From Carnobacterium gallinarum DSM 4847 (GTDB taxonomy: Bacteria > Bacillota > Bacilli > Lactobacillales > Carnobacteriaceae): a DNA stretch of 64,000 bases. Made by a program: the position numbers and the translations under genes. The stretch is from contig NZ_JQLU01000005.1 of assembly GCF_000744375.1 (NCBI RefSeq), forward strand, positions 868,001 through 932,000. The letters are read 5' to 3'. Each line of letters begins with the position of its first letter. Within the stretch, counting starts at the first letter, position 1. Of the stretch, positions 55,540-64,000 are shown piece after piece. A model generated the notes under the pieces. That model worked only from the letters and a program-made list of their open reading frames with translations, was not told where the DNA came from and did no database searches.

Positions 55540-57601
55540 GAGTGATAACACCATCTTTCATAGTAAAAACTTGATCACATATTTCTAGTAATGAACTTTC
55601 ATGAGTGATCAAAAGCACCATCTTGTTTTGTTCTTTCAACTTTAATATGTGTTTGATCAAATCTATTCTAGAATGGTTATCCAGATTACCAGATGGTTCA
55701 TCTAAAATAAACAACGTACTTTCCCTTTTACTCATACACCTATCTAAAAGTACTTTTTGCTTTTGCCCTTGAGAAATATTAGTTCCTTGTGAAAACAACA
55801 ATTCATCTGACTGTAAATGATAGTCAAAAATTGATTGATAGTTTTTTTTGCTTTCATGTTCAAATAAAGTCATATTTACATTCTCTTTCACACTACCATA
55901 AAAAATGTGTTCTTCTGGTGAATAAAAGCTAATATATTTCAAAATATCCGTATTTGATAAAGTAGGATAACCTTTAGCACTCAAATATATACTTCCTTGA
56001 TTTGGTGATAATAGCCCTGAAATTATTTTTGTAAGTGTCGTTTTCCCCATTCCATTGTTTCCTTTTATGGCAATAATCTCTCCACAAGATAAAGTTAAAT
56101 CAAGTTTTTTAATAATGCTTTCTGAATAATCATATTGAAAACTGATGTTTTCTAAAACTAACGTACTAAAATTATCAATTTGAATGAATCTATCTTCATG
56201 CAACTCTTCTCCCAATGAGATAGCCTTTATTGTTTCAATATATCCTGCTGAGATTGATGACATTTTATATGCTAAATAATTATTTACAATTCCTTCTAAG
56301 ATATTAATAATTACAAAAAATACATACATACCTGATGTTAGCGGATATAATGGGTTTTCAAAAAATGTAAAGGATACAAATGTAACTAATAAAATTAAAA
56401 CCAATATTGTAAATGTTGATATATTGGAAGCTATGTTTATTTTATTTTGTAGGATTTCTTCTAAATACCTAGCTTTAAAAAACATCTCGATTTTATCATC
56501 TAAATAGTTTTTAGCGGCCTTGCTTTTTGAAAAAAGTTTAATATCCATCGATCCCATAATATGCTCTTCAAAAGTTGATAAAAAATTATTATTTGATGCT
56601 ACACTATATTTTTCGTAATTGGCTATTTTTTTTAAATTTACTCGAATATAAACAATATATAGCAATAATACACCTGCAAATATAAGTGGAAAAGTTATAT
56701 GGATCTTCGCCAATAATAAAATTAGAAAAATTGCATATATACAATCAATTTTTAAAAAGAACTTTATTGCTAATCCACTTGAGTTTCCCATTAAAGTGAC
56801 CAAGTATCCAATAATGTTATTCATATTCTTCTTCGATTCATTATGATTCATATTCGATTTATAAAATATCTCAATTACTTTTTTTTGTAATAAATTTTCG
56901 ATTTTCAATTTTATTTGAGTATTTCGAATACTTAATAAGTACATCCCAATAAAGAACGGAATATAAAAAGCTAAGTAAAGAATTGTAGTGGATAAGTGCA
57001 CATGGGCGAAATTATCAGTTAATACATTTTGTAAAATTTGATAAAACATTATTGGTAAAAGATATTTAAATAATGTAATAAAAAACAACTCTACTTTTAC
57101 GTTGAAATTTAAATTCCCCAATATAGATTTATAAAGTAACTCTGATCCAGATTTATTTTTCTTAACACTCTGTGTATTTTTAATTTTTTTACCAGAATTT
57201 TCAAATTTTATCAAATAACCTAAAAATATATCTTCTAATTCTTTTTCATCAATACTTTCAATATCAGGCTTTGAAGGATCAGAAATAAGAAATTCCAGCT
57301 TATTACGATCATAAGAATGTATAACTATATAATGTGTTAATCCATACCTATCACACACAACGATAAATGAATGATCTAATTTTTTTATCTCTTCTATACT
57401 ATCTACTCTGTAGCAATTGGATTCTATTTCATATTTTAAAAATACTTCTATAATATCATTAATTGATAGTCCTTTATTTTCTACCAGTTGTAGATTAAAT
57501 ACAGTATCTGAGACTTTCAAGCCAACTTGTTCTAGCATAGTTTTAGTCACAGCTATTCCACAATCACTTTGCAGATTTTGCATATTGTGTTTATATTTCA
57601 T
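55526..57601 (-). CDS. C39 peptidase-ABC bacteriocin exporter
   Basis: A 691-residue peptidase-containing ABC transporter. The N-terminal C39 domain has catalytic C14 (LQSDCGIA), H90 (LTHYIVIHSY) and D108 (ISDPSKP), all intact. Membrane helices run from about 155 to 440. The ATPase has Walker A IKGNNGMGKTT, signature ISQGQKQKV and Walker B LFILDEPSGNLD. Such proteins cut double-glycine-type leaders and export the peptide. The gene begins 6 bases after the preceding ABC-2 permease gene. The divergent peptide gene at 61109 is the likely substrate. Confidence 0.92.
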   Translation of the reverse strand: MKYKHNMQNLQSDCGIAVTKTMLEQVGLKVSDTVFNLQLVENKGLSINDIIEVFLKYEIESNCYRVDSIEEIKKLDHSFIVVCDRYGLTHYIVIHSYDRNKLEFLISDPSKPDIESIDEKELEDIFLGYLIKFENSGKKIKNTQSVKKNKSGSELLYKSILGNLNFNVKVELFFITLFKYLLPIMFYQILQNVLTDNFAHVHLSTTILYLAFYIPFFIGMYLLSIRNTQIKLKIENLLQKKVIEIFYKSNMNHNESKKNMNNIIGYLVTLMGNSSGLAIKFFLKIDCIYAIFLILLLAKIHITFPLIFAGVLLLYIVYIRVNLKKIANYEKYSVASNNNFLSTFEEHIMGSMDIKLFSKSKAAKNYLDDKIEMFFKARYLEEILQNKINIASNISTFTILVLILLVTFVSFTFFENPLYPLTSGMYVFFVIINILEGIVNNYLAYKMSSISAGYIETIKAISLGEELHEDRFIQIDNFSTLVLENISFQYDYSESIIKKLDLTLSCGEIIAIKGNNGMGKTTLTKIISGLLSPNQGSIYLSAKGYPTLSNTDILKYISFYSPEEHIFYGSVKENVNMTLFEHESKKNYQSIFDYHLQSDELLFSQGTNISQGQKQKVLLDRCMSKRESTLFILDEPSGNLDNHSRIDLIKHILKLKEQNKMVLLITHESSLLEICDQVFTMKDGVITHEQS

Positions 57602-57606
57602 ATTTT

Positions 57607-58719
57607 TTACTCCTGTCTTTTATTCTTTTTAGCTACTATCGCTATCATTGTAATGATTAAAAACATAAGAAATCCTTCCAAAATAAATCTTTTCATTTGA
57701 TTATTTGAAACATTATCTACTATTCTTTTACCTATCTCTTCATAGTAAAATGGCAACAATCTAACTAAACTAAATTGACCTAATAGCTCGTTTAAAAATA
57801 ATGAAGGCAAAGTAGATAATCCAAGACAAATATATAACATAGTCATAGAGTTTTTCACAACAAATGAAAGTCCGTAAATACAAGATAACATAAAGAAAAG
57901 AAAACAGTTAAATAACAAGAATGCAATAATTATATACTGATACAAAAGCAAAATATTAAATTTATTGTCTGTATATTGAATAACTATTGGATAAACCAAT
58001 GAACCTGTCTTTCCAGAAAAGATACTTCCAATAAAAAAACTAATGAACAAAGTGACACTTGTAATAATCAATGAATTGATCAAAGACATCTTTAATTTAG
58101 TTATTCCTATTTTCTTACGATCTAGAGGTAGTGTGTTTAATAATAAAATTGTATTTTCTTCAACTTCTTTAACATACAAATCAAAAAATAAAAGACAGAT
58201 TAATATCGTACCACCATAAGAAAAAAAAATTCTTAATACCGTGATTATATAATACCAACCATATGTACCAAAAAGTTCATCAATAGGTTCAATATTTTTC
58301 TCCAAAAAATACTGATCCTTTGCCAGAGTAAGTTTTATTTCTTCTTTTAAAGAAGGTAGTTCTCCTCCCAAAATCTGAATTTTTTCTAAAGCTAGCAAAT
58401 AATCAATATGGTAATTCAGACTTTTTTTCCAATCTTTCCTACTCAATTTCCGTGCATATTCATCTAAATTATCAATTGCTTCAGAGTATGCTTTAATCAA
58501 TTGATCTGATCCCTCTGAAGAATGAAGTAAGACTTGATGATTACTATATAGGTTCAAATAATTACTACGCAACTCTTCTCGATTTAATTCTTCTCTTACT
58601 TTCATTTCATGTTGCGCAACAAAATAACCTCCTATTAAAAAAATAATTAGAGCGAGTAGGATTGATTGATTTTTAGAAGATTTTACCCATTTCTTTAATT
58701 CAAATCGAAAGTAGACCAT
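57607..58719 (-). CDS. ABC-2 type permease (immunity-type), second
   Basis: About 370 residues with a first helix, a large extracytoplasmic loop (about 40-150, Leu/Glu-rich) and a C-terminal block of 5 helices. It overlaps the ATPase stop; GGAGG precedes ATG ATG (58722/58719). With the neighbouring ATPase and the other permease it resembles LanFEG-type self-protection transporters. Confidence 0.8.
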   Translation of the reverse strand: MVYFRFELKKWVKSSKNQSILLALIIFLIGGYFVAQHEMKVREELNREELRSNYLNLYSNHQVLLHSSEGSDQLIKAYSEAIDNLDEYARKLSRKDWKKSLNYHIDYLLALEKIQILGGELPSLKEEIKLTLAKDQYFLEKNIEPIDELFGTYGWYYIITVLRIFFSYGGTILICLLFFDLYVKEVEENTILLLNTLPLDRKKIGITKLKMSLINSLIITSVTLFISFFIGSIFSGKTGSLVYPIVIQYTDNKFNILLLYQYIIIAFLLFNCFLFFMLSCIYGLSFVVKNSMTMLYICLGLSTLPSLFLNELLGQFSLVRLLPFYYEEIGKRIVDNVSNNQMKRFILEGFLMFLIITMIAIVAKKNKRQE

Positions 58720-58721
58720 CA

Positions 58722-59603
58722 TTATCCCTCCTCAAATAAATCAAAATACAGACTTTCAGATTGAGTTGCAATAAGTTCATCATCAAAAATTATCTTTTTC
58801 TCATCGCAACAGAACGCTCTTATTTTTTGGAACTCAACCTCTGTCATAGTTATCTCTAGTTGATATTCAGTCAATTGCTGATACTCTAGTGAAAGCATTT
58901 CAGCTTTTTTGATCAACAACTGTAAATTATCAGTAAAAATTTTATATCGACTTCCTTGTGTTGTTTCAATATCTTGAACAGAAATAATTTTTCCTTCTGA
59001 TAAAAAAATACAATTACTTGTGAGTTTGTCAATTTCTTCAAGGTTGTGAGAAGAAAATAGAACAGTTGTTGCATCCTCTTGGTTCATTCTTTTCAAAATA
59101 GTTCTGACTTTTGCCACACTACTGGGATCCAGTCCATTCAAAGGCTCATCTAAAAGCAGCAGCTTAGGTTTCGGCAGAATAGACATCGCAAAAAGTAAAT
59201 GTTGCTTCATTCCTAGTGAATAATTCTTTACTTTCTTCTTTAAATATCCTTGCATTCCTAATTCTTCTGTAACTTCTTCTATTCTCTTACTCGAAAGCTT
59301 ATGCATATCCATAATAAGTTGCAAATGATCCAAACCGCTTAGACTGTCATATAAAACTGAATTATCTTGAAGATAACTCAGCTGATAAAAATTCGTATAT
59401 TTTGTTGCAGGCTGTCCAAAAATTTTGATTTCTCCTGCATCGGCTTTTTCTAAATTACAAATAATGTTCATTAACGTTGACTTGCCTGATCCATTTGGTG
59501 CCACTAAAGCAATAATTTCAGGACTATCAATAAAAAAATCAAGCTCATCCAAAACTAATTCATTTTTATAAAATTTACTTACTCCAGATATTTCTAAAAT
59601 CAT
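58722..59603 (-). CDS. ABC transporter ATPase (immunity-type)
   Basis: A 293-residue ATPase with Walker A APNGSGKST, signature YSLGMKQHLLFAMS (LGMKQ form) and Walker B KLLLLDEPLNGLD, plus the H-loop SSHNLEEI. The C-terminal extension (about 215-293) is typical of BcrA-like drug/bacteriocin immunity ATPases. AAGGAG precedes ATG 59603. Confidence 0.9.
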   Translation of the reverse strand: MILEISGVSKFYKNELVLDELDFFIDSPEIIALVAPNGSGKSTLMNIICNLEKADAGEIKIFGQPATKYTNFYQLSYLQDNSVLYDSLSGLDHLQLIMDMHKLSSKRIEEVTEELGMQGYLKKKVKNYSLGMKQHLLFAMSILPKPKLLLLDEPLNGLDPSSVAKVRTILKRMNQEDATTVLFSSHNLEEIDKLTSNCIFLSEGKIISVQDIETTQGSRYKIFTDNLQLLIKKAEMLSLEYQQLTEYQLEITMTEVEFQKIRAFCCDEKKIIFDDELIATQSESLYFDLFEEG

Positions 59604-59613
59604 ATAAATCTCC

Positions 59614-60894
59614 TTATATTGTTATTTTTCGGTAGATAAATCGATTAATTAATAATAGACATATACTGCCACAAAACAAGGCAATCCATCCATTTTTCAA
59701 ATTAATATTAACATTATTCGTCGATAGGGTTGTTCCACTATAATATGCTGGGTTTTCATAAAAATAAACTGACTCTATAGAATTCTCTTCATTAATTGAT
59801 GACGTTATATTTTGATTTAACTGTACATTATCTTTTCCTATAAATAACTTACTGCTTTCAATATAAGTAAATGGATTCCATTGGGAACCGTTGATTTTTG
59901 TATTATTTTCAATTTGTGCCGTTCGACCTAGACCAAATAAAACTACTACAACCACTGCTATTGCTATGAAATTATTTTTACTAACAATTATAGCCAATTG
60001 ACTTAATTCAAAAGAAAAAAATAAGACCGCTAAAAAGAGCAGAGCATTTTTTAAGATATAATTTGATATCGGTATTAATTGAACTTTACCATTAATTAAC
60101 GAAATAAGCGGATAATCTGAAGGAATATGGGTTCCAAATAAATAACCAATCAAGTAAGAAATTAGGATTAAACTTAGTAGAAAAAAGAAGGATTGTAATA
60201 AAAATAGGCAACTATCTATTAATAACATTAATGTCCGGCTAATTGGTTGTACGAAATTCAATCTCATTTTTTTATTTTCAATTTTTTTTAAATGAATATT
60301 TCCAAATAATAATAAAAAAATAACGATTCCTAATACTGACGTTATATATTGAAGTGCTGAAACTAAAAACATATAGTTTGAGGTTCCATATCTAGTCGAT
60401 TCAGGTATCAACTTTTTTTTTAATAAACTATTATTCAACAACTGTTTTCCATCTAAATACTTAGAAAAAACTACTGAACTATTTGTAAATACTGAAGAAT
60501 TATTTTCTAAAAACATCTCCGTATCAAAATTTTGTAAATTAATTAATTCATTTTGCATATAAGTTGTATAGTTTTTTGACTGAAATGACTCATAATTAGT
60601 CAAATAAACTCTAGATATTTCCTCATCCTCAGCTAGAATCTTTTTTTCAGTCTCTTTAGAGACTTCTGCGCCATCCTTTTTCATACTTTCAATACTTTGT
60701 ATTGTAACTTGTTTATTCCGTTCCATATCTTCTTTAGTAAATTTGATAGCATTCTCAATTGTTATGTATTCATTTTTGGCATTATTTTGATTAACTAAAT
60801 ATAAAAGGAACAATGATAAAATAATCAAGATTACTCCTAAAAATATTTTTTGTTCTTGCCAGATTCTTTTTATTTCAAACTTTAGATATCCCAC
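59614..60894 (-). CDS. ABC-2 type permease (immunity-type), first
   Basis: About 426 residues: one N-terminal helix (FLGVILIILSLFLLYLV), a long extracytoplasmic domain with coiled-coil character (about 40-170) and 5 C-terminal helices. The start is probably GTG 60894 (AGGGG upstream); TTG 60897 is possible. It is the first gene of the operon, divergent from the bacteriocin-like gene. Confidence 0.78.
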   Translation of the reverse strand: MGYLKFEIKRIWQEQKIFLGVILIILSLFLLYLVNQNNAKNEYITIENAIKFTKEDMERNKQVTIQSIESMKKDGAEVSKETEKKILAEDEEISRVYLTNYESFQSKNYTTYMQNELINLQNFDTEMFLENNSSVFTNSSVVFSKYLDGKQLLNNSLLKKKLIPESTRYGTSNYMFLVSALQYITSVLGIVIFLLLFGNIHLKKIENKKMRLNFVQPISRTLMLLIDSCLFLLQSFFFLLSLILISYLIGYLFGTHIPSDYPLISLINGKVQLIPISNYILKNALLFLAVLFFSFELSQLAIIVSKNNFIAIAVVVVVLFGLGRTAQIENNTKINGSQWNPFTYIESSKLFIGKDNVQLNQNITSSINEENSIESVYFYENPAYYSGTTLSTNNVNINLKNGWIALFCGSICLLLINRFIYRKITI

Positions 60895-61006
60895 CAACCC
60901 ACCCCTTCATTTATTAATCTTTTTTTAACAATAACATAATTAATAATAAAAAAAAACCCGTGATTAAATTATTAATTTACTGCTAATATATCCAAAAAAA
61001 AAAAAA

Positions 61007-61035
61007 TTGACTCAAAATAAAACGGATGTTACGAT
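61007..61035 (+). promoter_or_regulatory. Candidate promoter of the bacteriocin-like gene
   Basis: TTGACT (61007-61012) and TACGAT (61030-61035) are spaced 17 bases apart, upstream of the gene at 61109. A TATAAT near 61068 may serve instead. Confidence 0.45.
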
Positions 61036-61108
61036 TGAAATAAGATAAATCATATTTATTATTTATCAATATAATGTGTATTTATCAAATTTATTTAGGA
61101 GGAAAAAC

Positions 61109-61300
61109 ATGAAAAAAATTACTTTAGAAGTAACTAAAGAAATATATGCCGGTGCGTCCTATTCGGGAAATATTTATTACGTTGCTGGAATCAAGTTCAA
61201 TTGTTCTCATAGCTGTAAAGGCGGCAGAATTGGTCACAATGTAACTGGTAATTCAAAAAATGGTTATGTTGTAACTCATATTTGTACAGTAGCACCATAA
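61109..61300 (+). CDS. Three-cysteine bacteriocin-like precursor
   Basis: A 63-residue peptide from ATG 61109 with a perfect AGGAGG upstream. Residues 1-16 (MKKITLEVTKEIYAGA) look like a short double-glycine-type leader ending GA, followed by SYSGNIYYVAGIKFN, then CSHSC and a Gly/Asn-rich part ending THICTVAP. The three cysteines are C34, C38 and C59. No class IIa YGNGV motif and no lantibiotic or radical-SAM enzyme is present, so an unmodified disulphide bacteriocin is the simplest model. The C39 exporter, two thiol proteins and an ABC-2 set lie divergently next to it. It resembles no bacteriocin I know. Confidence 0.75.
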   Translation: MKKITLEVTKEIYAGASYSGNIYYVAGIKFNCSHSCKGGRIGHNVTGNSKNGYVVTHICTVAP

Positions 61301-61335
61301 ATATTATCTATTTAAATTTATACTAAAAACTAAAA

Positions 61336-61376
61336 TGCAGATAAGAAATAAACTCCTTATCTGCACTCTTTTTATT
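61336..61376 (+). terminator. Terminator of the bacteriocin-like gene
   Basis: TGCAGATAAG (61336-61345) and CTTATCTGCA (61356-61365) are followed by CTCTTTTTATTT. Confidence 0.88.
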
Positions 61377-61454
61377 TAATCTGTGTATCTACTTGAATGT
61401 ACTTTGAACCTAAGTATAAAGCACTAAAACAATGCTGGAATCAAAATAGCAAAT

Positions 61455-61759
61455 TCAGAAATCATCCATGACAGCATAATCACCATAAAAAAAAGCGCGA
61501 TTTGCCATAAAATGATACTTCACTAATGTGTGGCCAGCTAGTGTTGTGACAAATGTTGAAACTAACACCATACTCCAAGAAATCGCTGAAGCTTTCCCAA
61601 AGTCAATCATCTCAAAATTAGTTTTATACAAATTCACTCCTACGGTAACTTCAATTCCATTTGGTCCAAAGGGGTTTCATATAAACTATTCGGAATTTCA
61701 AATGTATTCAAACCATTAATCGTCGCTAGAATGGTACTTAATAAAATAACAGAATTCAT
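61455..61759 (-). pseudogene. Frameshifted fragment of a sugar ABC permease
   Basis: Two frames on the minus strand together encode VILLSTILATINGLNTFE, then GIEVTVGVNLYKTNF and FGKASAISWSMVLVSTF. This is the C-terminal membrane part of a MalF/UgpA-type permease. One base is missing near 61671. The N-terminal half and any partner genes are absent, so it is a relic. Confidence 0.6.
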
Positions 61760-61784
61760 CAAATGATAAACCTTTATTTGATAA

Positions 61785-61828
61785 AAGAAAAAGCAGATGA
61801 GGAAGTTAATCCGTCTCTGCTTCCTCAT
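61785..61828 (-). terminator. Terminator of the TcaA-like gene
   Basis: ATGAGGAAG (61820-61828 complement) and CTTCCTCAT arms lie 26 bases beyond the stop codon, followed on the minus strand by CTGCTTTTTCTTTT. Confidence 0.7.
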
Positions 61829-61854
61829 TTGTCTAACTAGATGACTTATTTACA

Positions 61855-62961
61855 TTAAATCGAATTTATTTCTTCCACATTCCCCTTCCACTTATATATT
61901 TTTGGCTTTGGTGAAGATAGCGTCGTACTATTTTTCCATTCAGACACATTTCCAAAACCATTACTTCGGCCAGCAACTTCCCATTTTTTCCCATTTTCAT
62001 TGTAAATCAGCTGATATTCATACACTTTGCTCTCATCCAACTCCATTTTATTTTCTAAAAATAAAGGTGCTTCAATATATGAATTTGAATCTAAAAATAC
62101 CATTACAGTCAGTTCCCATTGGTTGCTTTTTTTTCTGATCTTAATTGAATCATTATTCACTGTAATTCCTTTGTATTCATAATACAGAGATTCAATCAAG
62201 GGACGGATCTCCATTAAATCTGCAGACACCTCTTTCAAAACGCTGTTCTCAGCCTCTACGAATCCACCGCCCATAAATGCCGCATATTCATCGGAGAATA
62301 GGTCAATGACTGTTGCTATACTTTCTGTAAATTGCTTATCCTTTTCAGCTGACTTCGCTAAATAAATTTCTAGATTTTTATTCTTATTCCAAACAATTAC
62401 TTTTTCTTGCTTCGCTTCGATTTTTGGCATATCTGATAGTAGCTCTATGTTAAAATCATATATTCCTGGAAAAATAGGCCCATATTGTTTTTTTTGTTCA
62501 TTATATGGAATTGTTTTATTTTTTTCATTATTTATTATTACATTTTTTGCATCCGTGCTGACAGTTAGATAGTTTGGGGTAACTTTTAATTGATAATTTG
62601 GGAAAAACAACCATTTTCGCCCTTTAGAACTAATCTCAAAAGTTTTTGTAACTAATTCTCCCTGCTTCTTTTCTGCAGCTTGTTCTTTTAAATCATCAAA
62701 AAAAACTTCTTTACTTTTTTCATCTGATTTTAAGTAACTATATAATGATACTATCTCGTCTTTAGTTGCCTTACGTTCTTTAGTGCCAACTACTATTGAT
62801 TTTTGTAATCCAGAGATATTTTTTTCGTACATCATTTTTTCCAAATGCACAACAAATTTTTCTTTATTATTTAAAGAAACCCCTAATATTACGCTTATAC
62901 CAACAATTACCACAATACCTATTGCAACTAATTTTTTATTTTTAATAATCAATTTTATCAT
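61855..62961 (-). CDS. TcaA-like membrane-anchored protein
   Basis: A 368-residue protein with a short cytoplasmic start, one membrane helix (KKLVAIGIVVIVGISVILGVSL) and a long extracytoplasmic part with repeated alpha/beta units. The order matches TcaA/YvbJ-type proteins (KMMYEKNISGLQKSIV, GRKWLFFPNYQLKVTPNYLTV, GIYDFNIELL), but the N-terminal zinc ribbon is lacking. AAAGGAG lies 7-8 bases before ATG 62961. TcaA proteins affect glycopeptide sensitivity and wall biology in staphylococci; the role here is unknown. Confidence 0.7.
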   Translation of the reverse strand: MIKLIIKNKKLVAIGIVVIVGISVILGVSLNNKEKFVVHLEKMMYEKNISGLQKSIVVGTKERKATKDEIVSLYSYLKSDEKSKEVFFDDLKEQAAEKKQGELVTKTFEISSKGRKWLFFPNYQLKVTPNYLTVSTDAKNVIINNEKNKTIPYNEQKKQYGPIFPGIYDFNIELLSDMPKIEAKQEKVIVWNKNKNLEIYLAKSAEKDKQFTESIATVIDLFSDEYAAFMGGGFVEAENSVLKEVSADLMEIRPLIESLYYEYKGITVNNDSIKIRKKSNQWELTVMVFLDSNSYIEAPLFLENKMELDESKVYEYQLIYNENGKKWEVAGRSNGFGNVSEWKNSTTLSSPKPKIYKWKGNVEEINSI

Positions 62962-62987
62962 TTCAAACTCCTTTATTTTCAACTGCT

Positions 62988-63028
62988 AAAAAATAGCTCC
63001 CTACTGAAGTAGTAAGAAGCTATTTTTT
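62988..63028 (-). terminator. Terminator of the DUF5105-type gene
   Basis: AAAAAATAGCT (62988-62998) pairs with AGCTATTTTTT (63018-63028). Confidence 0.8.
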
Positions 63029-63034
63029 ATTTCG

Positions 63035-64000
63035 TTATTCTACTCCTCCGATGAAGGCTCTTAAAAGATACTCATTTGTTCCATCCATATTAGACTTCAG
63101 ACTCACGTCCCATTTATCATCTTTTTTAGTTAAAACAATTTTCAAATCATTTCTTGGCTCTCCAAGGTCGGATTTTTCAAGAATTTCTGTATATTTAGTT
63201 AGTGCATATTGTTCTGATTTTTCAGAATCATACGTGTCTGACTGATCAATATACTCGTCTTTATATTCACCAAAAATCTCATTAATTGCCTCGTTAGATA
63301 GGCCTTTCATCGTCATTTCAACTAATGCTTTCTTTCCAACATTTCCGATGACATTAGTTTTATAGGTCGCTCTTTTCGCTTCTATTTCTTGGAATTTATT
63401 GAAAAAAGTAGTTAATTCTTCATCTGTTGGTTTGTAACTATACACTGTGTTATTTTTAAAATTTTTAGTAAAAGCTTTTTTTACTGTTTCTTTTGCTACA
63501 TCACTATCTGTAGAAACATATTTATCATAGTCTGCATTTTCTTTATTCAATAAAACAACATCAATATAAGCATCTAAAGCTTTTTTTGGTTCATCTAATT
63601 GTTTTTTAGTTCCTTCATATTTACTTAAATCAATCGCTACTTCAATATCATTTTTACTGTCTTCAGAAATCGAAGAAGGCGAATAACTTAATGTGTATTC
63701 TTTATCTGAATCTATATTAAACAAAATTGTTCCATTTAAGTTTTTTCCAGCAGAAAGTTTTCCGCCATCAAAGTTTTCAATCCCTGTACGATAGCCCACG
63801 TCAGGTGTTATTTTTTGATCTTCGCCTTTTTCAAATAATGCAAAACTATCAGTTGATAGATACTGTTGTTCTTTTCCGATATTTTTAACTTTTACATCCA
63901 ACGCGATATAAGTATCCGATCCGCCTTCACCATCTTCAGTAAAAGGAATTACATACGTTCCATTTTCAATGCTAATTTCTGCAATTTTATTTTTAGAAGT
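63035..64000 (-). CDS. DUF4352/DUF5105-type protein, cut by the right edge
   Basis: The frame is open to the window end, giving at least 321 residues of the C-terminal part. Residues before LDVKVKNIGKEQQYLSTDSFALFE form a DUF4352/DUF5067-like beta-sandwich (NGTYVIPFTEDGEGG...), followed by an alpha-helical DUF5105-like domain (DEPKKALDAYIDVVLL..., TDEELTTFFNKFQEI...). The N-terminus, probably a lipoprotein signal, lies outside the window. Its function is unknown; the family is common in enterococci and relatives. Confidence 0.72.
   Translation of the reverse strand, partial: TSKNKIAEISIENGTYVIPFTEDGEGGSDTYIALDVKVKNIGKEQQYLSTDSFALFEKGEDQKITPDVGYRTGIENFDGGKLSAGKNLNGTILFNIDSDKEYTLSYSPSSISEDSKNDIEVAIDLSKYEGTKKQLDEPKKALDAYIDVVLLNKENADYDKYVSTDSDVAKETVKKAFTKNFKNNTVYSYKPTDEELTTFFNKFQEIEAKRATYKTNVIGNVGKKALVEMTMKGLSNEAINEIFGEYKDEYIDQSDTYDSEKSEQYALTKYTEILEKSDLGEPRNDLKIVLTKKDDKWDVSLKSNMDGTNEYLLRAFIGGVE

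Noticed and set aside
61109..61300. Class IIa pediocin-like bacteriocin or lantibiotic
   Set aside because: The YGNGV motif is absent, the cysteine spacing differs, and no LanB, LanC or LanM gene is nearby.

Overview
The window looks like chromosomal DNA of a low-GC Gram-positive bacterium of the order Lactobacillales, most likely an Enterococcaceae or Carnobacteriaceae member. The signs are a strong AT bias, AGGAGG-type ribosome binding sites, a WxL/DUF916 cell-surface locus, LXG type VII secretion toxins, many PTS operons with CcpA-type cre sites, and DUF5105 and PTPS-related membrane proteins. The genus is an inference. I see no rRNA, tRNA, CRISPR array or transposase gene.

Layout. (1) 1-6950, minus strand: a compact operon that I read as an unusual microcin C-like peptide pathway. 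A strong promoter drives a 15-codon ORF (MEIEREDVREMIERS). A hairpin and an MccB-like ThiF adenylyltransferase follow, then a signal-less solute-binding-like protein, an ABC-ATPase/GNAT fusion interrupted by an in-frame TGA, an M3-peptidase-like protein that has lost a zinc ligand, an MFS exporter, and a further gene running off the left edge. (2) 6950-9850: a polymorphic-toxin remnant, a repeat protein of beta-flower type, a lipoprotein and an AraC regulator divergent from (3) a GH36 alpha-galactosidase. (4) 12200-16150: an RNPP-type (PlcR/Rgg-like) regulator with a divergent 17-codon peptide ORF, then a secreted M60 (enhancin-like) metallopeptidase flanked by two copies of a ~118-bp intergenic element. 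(5) 16200-23300: an LXG toxin locus with a broken small partner gene, an EndoU-like toxin, and an array of intact, duplicated and decaying immunity genes plus an orphan toxin tip.

(6) 23400-32170: sucrose uptake and hydrolysis (PTS IIBCA, GH32 and a LacI regulator with twin operators), then a cellobiose-family EIIC with a GH3 glycosidase. (7) 32200-35080: deoD, a Crp/Fnr regulator, and remnants of a purine permease and a sensor kinase. (8) 35160-44080: a WxL surface-complex operon with an Mga-like regulator. (9) 44790-46770: a YeiH-type exporter divergent from a LysR regulator. (10) 46820-52500: a UlaA-type PTS operon with a class II aldolase, a P-loop kinase and a PRD regulator. (11) 52755-54428: a large PTPS-related membrane protein.

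(12) 54578-61376: a second peptide system. A 63-residue, three-cysteine bacteriocin-like precursor is divergent from a permease-ATPase-permease immunity-type set, a C39 peptidase/ABC exporter and two membrane-anchored thioredoxin-like proteins. (13) 61450-64000: a decayed sugar ABC permease, a TcaA-like membrane protein and a partial DUF5105-type protein cut by the right edge.
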